A stretch of 34,296 bases of DNA from Alphaproteobacteria bacterium. Lineage in GTDB: Bacteria > Pseudomonadota > Alphaproteobacteria > Sphingomonadales > Kordiimonadaceae. This document shows, in pieces, positions 31,327 to 34,296 of this stretch; within the stretch, counting starts at the first letter, position 1; every line of letters starts with the position of its first letter. A program made the translations under genes and the position numbers. Location: the NCBI GenBank assembly GCA_021774695.1, contig JAJFIU010000037.1, forward strand, positions 1 through 34,296. The letters are read 5' to 3'. A model generated the notes under the pieces. That model was not told the origin of the DNA. It saw only the letters and a list, made by a program, of their open reading frames with translations, and did no database searches.

Positions 31327-32397
31327 ATGGCATTAGCAAATTTAGAATTGGTTAAAGGAGCATCCATGGACAAGAGCAAGGCCCTTGAGGCAGCGCTTGG
31401 GCAAATTGACCGGGCCTTCGGAAAAGGCTCAGTGATGAAGCTGGGCCAGCACGAATCCAGCATTGAGATTGAGGCAATCTCAACAGGTTCCCTGAATCTG
31501 GACATTGCGCTTGGCATTGGCGGCCTGCCTAAAGGTCGGATAGTTGAAATATACGGGCCTGAAAGCTCTGGCAAAACAACGCTGGCACTGCATGCTGTTG
31601 CAGAGGCACAAAAAGCTGGTGGTATTGCAGCCTTTGTTGATGCGGAACACGCGCTTGATCCCATTTATGCTCGCAAGCTGGGTGTTGATGTTAATGAGCT
31701 TTTGATCAGCCAGCCGGACACAGGCGAGCAGGCACTTGAGATTACCGATACGCTGGTTAGGTCGGGCGCCATAGATATTTTAGTGATTGATTCGGTTGCT
31801 GCCTTGACGCCTCGCGCAGAGCTTGAAGGCGAGATGGGCGACAGCCACGTGGGCCTGCAGGCCAGGTTGATGAGCCAGGCACTGCGGAAATTGACCGCAT
31901 CGATTTCCAAATCAAATACTATTGTTATTTTCATCAATCAAATCCGCATGAAGATTGGCGTGATGTACGGTAGCCCCGAGACTACGACTGGCGGTAATGC
32001 TCTTAAATTTTATGCTTCCGTTCGCCTTGACATTCGCCGTATTGGCCAAGTTAAGGAAAAGGATGACATTGTCGGCAATGCCACACGGGTAAAGGTGGTT
32101 AAAAACAAGGTTGCACCGCCGTTCAAACAGGTCGAGTTTGATATTATGTACGGCGAGGGCATATCGAAAATGGGCGAGATCATTGACCTGGGCGTTAAGG
32201 CCGGCGTGGTTGAAAAGTCCGGCTCCTGGTATAGTTATTCCAGCCAGCGCATCGGGCAGGGCCGCGAGAATGCCAAGCGTTTCCTTCTTGAGAATACTGA
32301 TATTGCGGATGAAATTGAGCAGTTGATTCGCCAGAACGCCGGGCTCGTTAATGAAGCCATGTTAACCGAGTCACCTAGTAAAGGTGATGACGATTAA
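31327..32397 (+). CDS. recA: recombinase RecA
   Basis: 356 residues. ATP-dependent strand-exchange protein and SOS coprotease. Walker [10 protein letters not shown] (77-85), the Walker B strand [11 protein letters not shown], loop L1 and L2 regions ([35 protein letters not shown]) and the acidic C-terminus (SPSKGDDD) are all present. Two starts are plausible: the ATG at 31327 with AAGGA 9 bases upstream, and the ATG at 31366 with AGGAG 7 bases upstream, which begins [11 protein letters not shown]. The longer form matches many alphaproteobacterial RecA annotations. It has its own promoter with a LexA-like box and a strong terminator. Confidence 0.98.
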   Translation: MALANLELVKGASMDKSKALEAALGQIDRAFGKGSVMKLGQHESSIEIEAISTGSLNLDIALGIGGLPKGRIVEIYGPESSGKTTLALHAVAEAQKAGGIAAFVDAEHALDPIYARKLGVDVNELLISQPDTGEQALEITDTLVRSGAIDILVIDSVAALTPRAELEGEMGDSHVGLQARLMSQALRKLTASISKSNTIVIFINQIRMKIGVMYGSPETTTGGNALKFYASVRLDIRRIGQVKEKDDIVGNATRVKVVKNKVAPPFKQVEFDIMYGEGISKMGEIIDLGVKAGVVEKSGSWYSYSSQRIGQGRENAKRFLLENTDIADEIEQLIRQNAGLVNEAMLTESPSKGDDD

Positions 32398-32426
32398 ATA
32401 GTCTGTAACCTTCTATTTCGATGGTT

Positions 32427-32455
32427 AAAAAAGGGTGGTTCTCCACCCTTTTTTT
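32427..32455 (+). terminator. intrinsic terminator after recA
   Basis: AAAAAAGGGTGG pairs with CCACCCTTTTTT around a TTCT loop, followed by further T. It begins 29 bases after the recA stop. Confidence 0.93.
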
Positions 32456-32639
32456 GTCGCTTTAGTGATAGTTGCTGGAAATATTGTTATGAGAAGCCTT
32501 CTTGCTGCGTTTGACCATCTTCTGCAGGTTTTTTGGGCATAAATTCCTTGAGAAATATGATACCTGCTATACATAGTCAGTTGCTATAGTGTTGCCGTGG
32601 GTCAAGGGGAGCATTCTGTAAGCTGGAGAGGCGTAGACT

Positions 32640-34296
32640 ATGATGAGCACTGGGAAAAACACTGGTTCTGGTTCGATAAAAACCACCAGTGAAGTCAGAA
32701 AAACATTTCTGGATTTCTTCGCGGCTAATGGCCATGAAGTTGTGCCGTCAGCATCGCTGGTTCCAATCAATGATCCAACATTGATGTTTACCAACGCTGG
32801 TATGGTTCCTTTCAAGAATGTTTTTACCGGAGCAGAAAGCAGGCCTTACAGCCAGGCTACGTCATCGCAGAAATGCGTCCGTGCTGGTGGCAAGCACAAC
32901 GATCTCGACAATGTGGGGTATACGGCCAGGCATCACACTTTCTTTGAAATGTTGGGTAACTTCTCGTTTGGTGACTATTTTAAGGACCAAGCTATATCGT
33001 TGGCTTGGGAGCTGATCACCAAGAATTACGGTATCGATCCCAGTCGTCTAACCGTGACTGTTTATCATGATGATGACGCTGCTTATGATCTATGGCGGAA
33101 AATTGCTGGACTGCCCGAGGAACGCATTATTCGTATCGCCACTAACGACAATTTTTGGTCGATGGGGGATATCGGACCCTGTGGGCCATGTTCCGAAATA
33201 TTTTATGATCACGGCGACCATATTTGGGGCGGCCCTCCGGGAAGTGCGAAGGAAGACGGTGACCGTTTTGTTGAGATATGGAACCTTGTTTTCATGCAGT
33301 ACGAGCAGCAGGGCGCGGGTGACCGGGTAAACCTTCCGCGGCCCAGCATTGATACCGGGATGGGCCTCGAGCGAATTGCCGCGCTACTGCAAGGCACTCA
33401 CGATAATTATGAAACTGATATATTCAAGCGGCTTATTGCAGCGTCGGTTGATGCCACCAACTCGGCGGAAACAGATGAAACCCGTGCCTCGCATCGAGTT
33501 ATTGCCGATCATCTTCGTGCCACCAGTTTTTTGATCGCTGACGGTGTGTTGCCGTCCAATGAAGGCCGCGGATACGTGCTGCGCCGCATTATGCGCCGCG
33601 CTATGCGTCACGCTCACTTGCTGGGTGCAAAAGACCTGGTCATGCATCAGTTGGTGCCGTCGTTGACAGGTGAAATGGGGCAGGCTTTCCCTGAATTGAT
33701 CAGGGCCGAGCGCTTGATTGAAGAAACGCTTAAACTTGAAGAATCCAAATTCAGGCAGATGCTTGAAAAGGGCATGCGGCTGCTCGACGATGAGGTTGGC
33801 AAATTGTCTGGTGACACGCTAGCGGGTGATGTGGCCTTTAAACTGTATGATACGTTTGGTTTTCCGCTGGATTTAACCCAGGACGCACTGCGGTCGCAAG
33901 ACCTGAAAGTCGATACTGCTGGTTTCAATAGCGCGATGGAAGAACAACGAACCAAAGCGCGCGCCGCTTGGTCAGGGTCAGGGGATGCAACTACAGAGAC
34001 AATTTGGTTCAACCTTTACGACCAACACGGAGCAACCGAATTTGTTGGCTATAGTTCAGAACAGGCAGAAGGGCAGATAGTCGCCCTCGTTAACGATGGA
34101 AAAACCGTTGATAGCGCAGTTGCTGGTGATGATGTGTTTATCGTCACCAATCAAACACCATTTTACGGAGAGTCTGGTGGCCAAATGGGTGATACCGGTT
34201 TGCTGACGTCGGATGATGCGAAGATTACCGTTACAGACACCCTGAAGAAAGTAGGGGCGTTGCATGTGCATGCCTGCACAGTTGAAGGTGGTTTGG
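32640..34296 (+). CDS. alaS: alanyl-tRNA synthetase, 3' end outside window
   Basis: First 552 codons of a class II synthetase that charges tRNA-Ala. The catalytic core is complete: [70 protein letters not shown] (motif 2 region), [13 protein letters not shown] and the motif 3 [10 protein letters not shown]. The start of the editing domain follows, but its metal site and the C-Ala domain lie beyond the window. Two adjacent ATGs (32640, 32643) are candidate starts; GGAGAGG lies 8 bases before the first. The N-terminus has a short Ser/Thr/Gly-rich extension of about 16 residues before the usual beginning. recA-alaS adjacency is common in alphaproteobacteria. No clear promoter was found in the 180 bases after the recA terminator. 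Confidence 0.97.
   Translation, partial: MMSTGKNTGSGSIKTTSEVRKTFLDFFAANGHEVVPSASLVPINDPTLMFTNAGMVPFKNVFTGAESRPYSQATSSQKCVRAGGKHNDLDNVGYTARHHTFFEMLGNFSFGDYFKDQAISLAWELITKNYGIDPSRLTVTVYHDDDAAYDLWRKIAGLPEERIIRIATNDNFWSMGDIGPCGPCSEIFYDHGDHIWGGPPGSAKEDGDRFVEIWNLVFMQYEQQGAGDRVNLPRPSIDTGMGLERIAALLQGTHDNYETDIFKRLIAASVDATNSAETDETRASHRVIADHLRATSFLIADGVLPSNEGRGYVLRRIMRRAMRHAHLLGAKDLVMHQLVPSLTGEMGQAFPELIRAERLIEETLKLEESKFRQMLEKGMRLLDDEVGKLSGDTLAGDVAFKLYDTFGFPLDLTQDALRSQDLKVDTAGFNSAMEEQRTKARAAWSGSGDATTETIWFNLYDQHGATEFVGYSSEQAEGQIVALVNDGKTVDSAVAGDDVFIVTNQTPFYGESGGQMGDTGLLTSDDAKITVTDTLKKVGALHVHACTVEGGL

Overview
The window looks like the chromosome of a free-living, flagellated, heterotrophic alphaproteobacterium of moderate GC. 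Evidence: a CckA-type hybrid kinase directly after fliQ-fliR-flhB (an order known from Caulobacter), a recA promoter carrying the GAAC-N7-GAAC type of LexA site used in alphaproteobacteria, a CtrA-like box before flgB, a TonB-dependent receptor with its own TetR repressor, and secreted M13 and S9 peptidases. A Kordiimonadales- or Caulobacterales-like lineage fits, but this is inference. No insertion sequence, prophage, CRISPR array, tRNA or rRNA was found.

Layout. 1-1.6 kb: 3' part of an M13 metallopeptidase. 1.7-3.8 kb: two unrecognised exported or anchored proteins flanking a cold-shock protein gene with its own promoter, leader hairpin and terminator. 3.9-5.3 kb: a glutathione S-transferase divergent from a TetR regulator, with a near-perfect 22-bp palindrome between them. 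5.3-6.5 kb: threonine ammonia-lyase. 6.7-12.5 kb: a TonB receptor, acyl-CoA synthetase and alpha/beta hydrolase on the minus strand, opposite a divergent TetR gene. Two related palindromes lie between them, one exactly filling the receptor promoter spacer. This reads as a substrate-inducible uptake and CoA-activation module. 12.6-16.3 kb: a periplasmic DsrE-like protein, a DPP-IV-type peptidase and a small membrane protein. 16.3-16.5 kb: a candidate small RNA with a C-rich loop and a strong terminator. 16.7-18.3 kb: prfC. 18.6-21.5 kb: a GCS2-type ligase overlapping an M14 aspartoacylase-like gene, followed by a VOC gene broken by one amber codon. 21.5-23.4 kb: a small Cys-containing secreted protein, a membrane-anchored beta-propeller protein and a DUF7660-like protein. 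23.4-28.6 kb: a flagellar export and rod locus in two divergent operons (flhX-fliO-fliP on minus; flgB-flgC-fliE-fliQ-fliR-flhB on plus). 28.8-34.3 kb: cckA, recA and the 5' part of alaS.

The genes mostly serve housekeeping and motility. CckA feeds the CtrA pathway that commonly controls flagellar genes, and a CtrA-like site stands before flgB. The points most worth following are a set of degenerate short tandem repeats (15-21 nt period) at four intergenic places, the candidate anti-Shine-Dalgarno-like small RNA before prfC, the operator architectures of the two TetR systems, the standalone FlhB-tail protein, and the ligase/hydrolase pair with an FNR-type box upstream. No wholly new defence or mobile system is evident.
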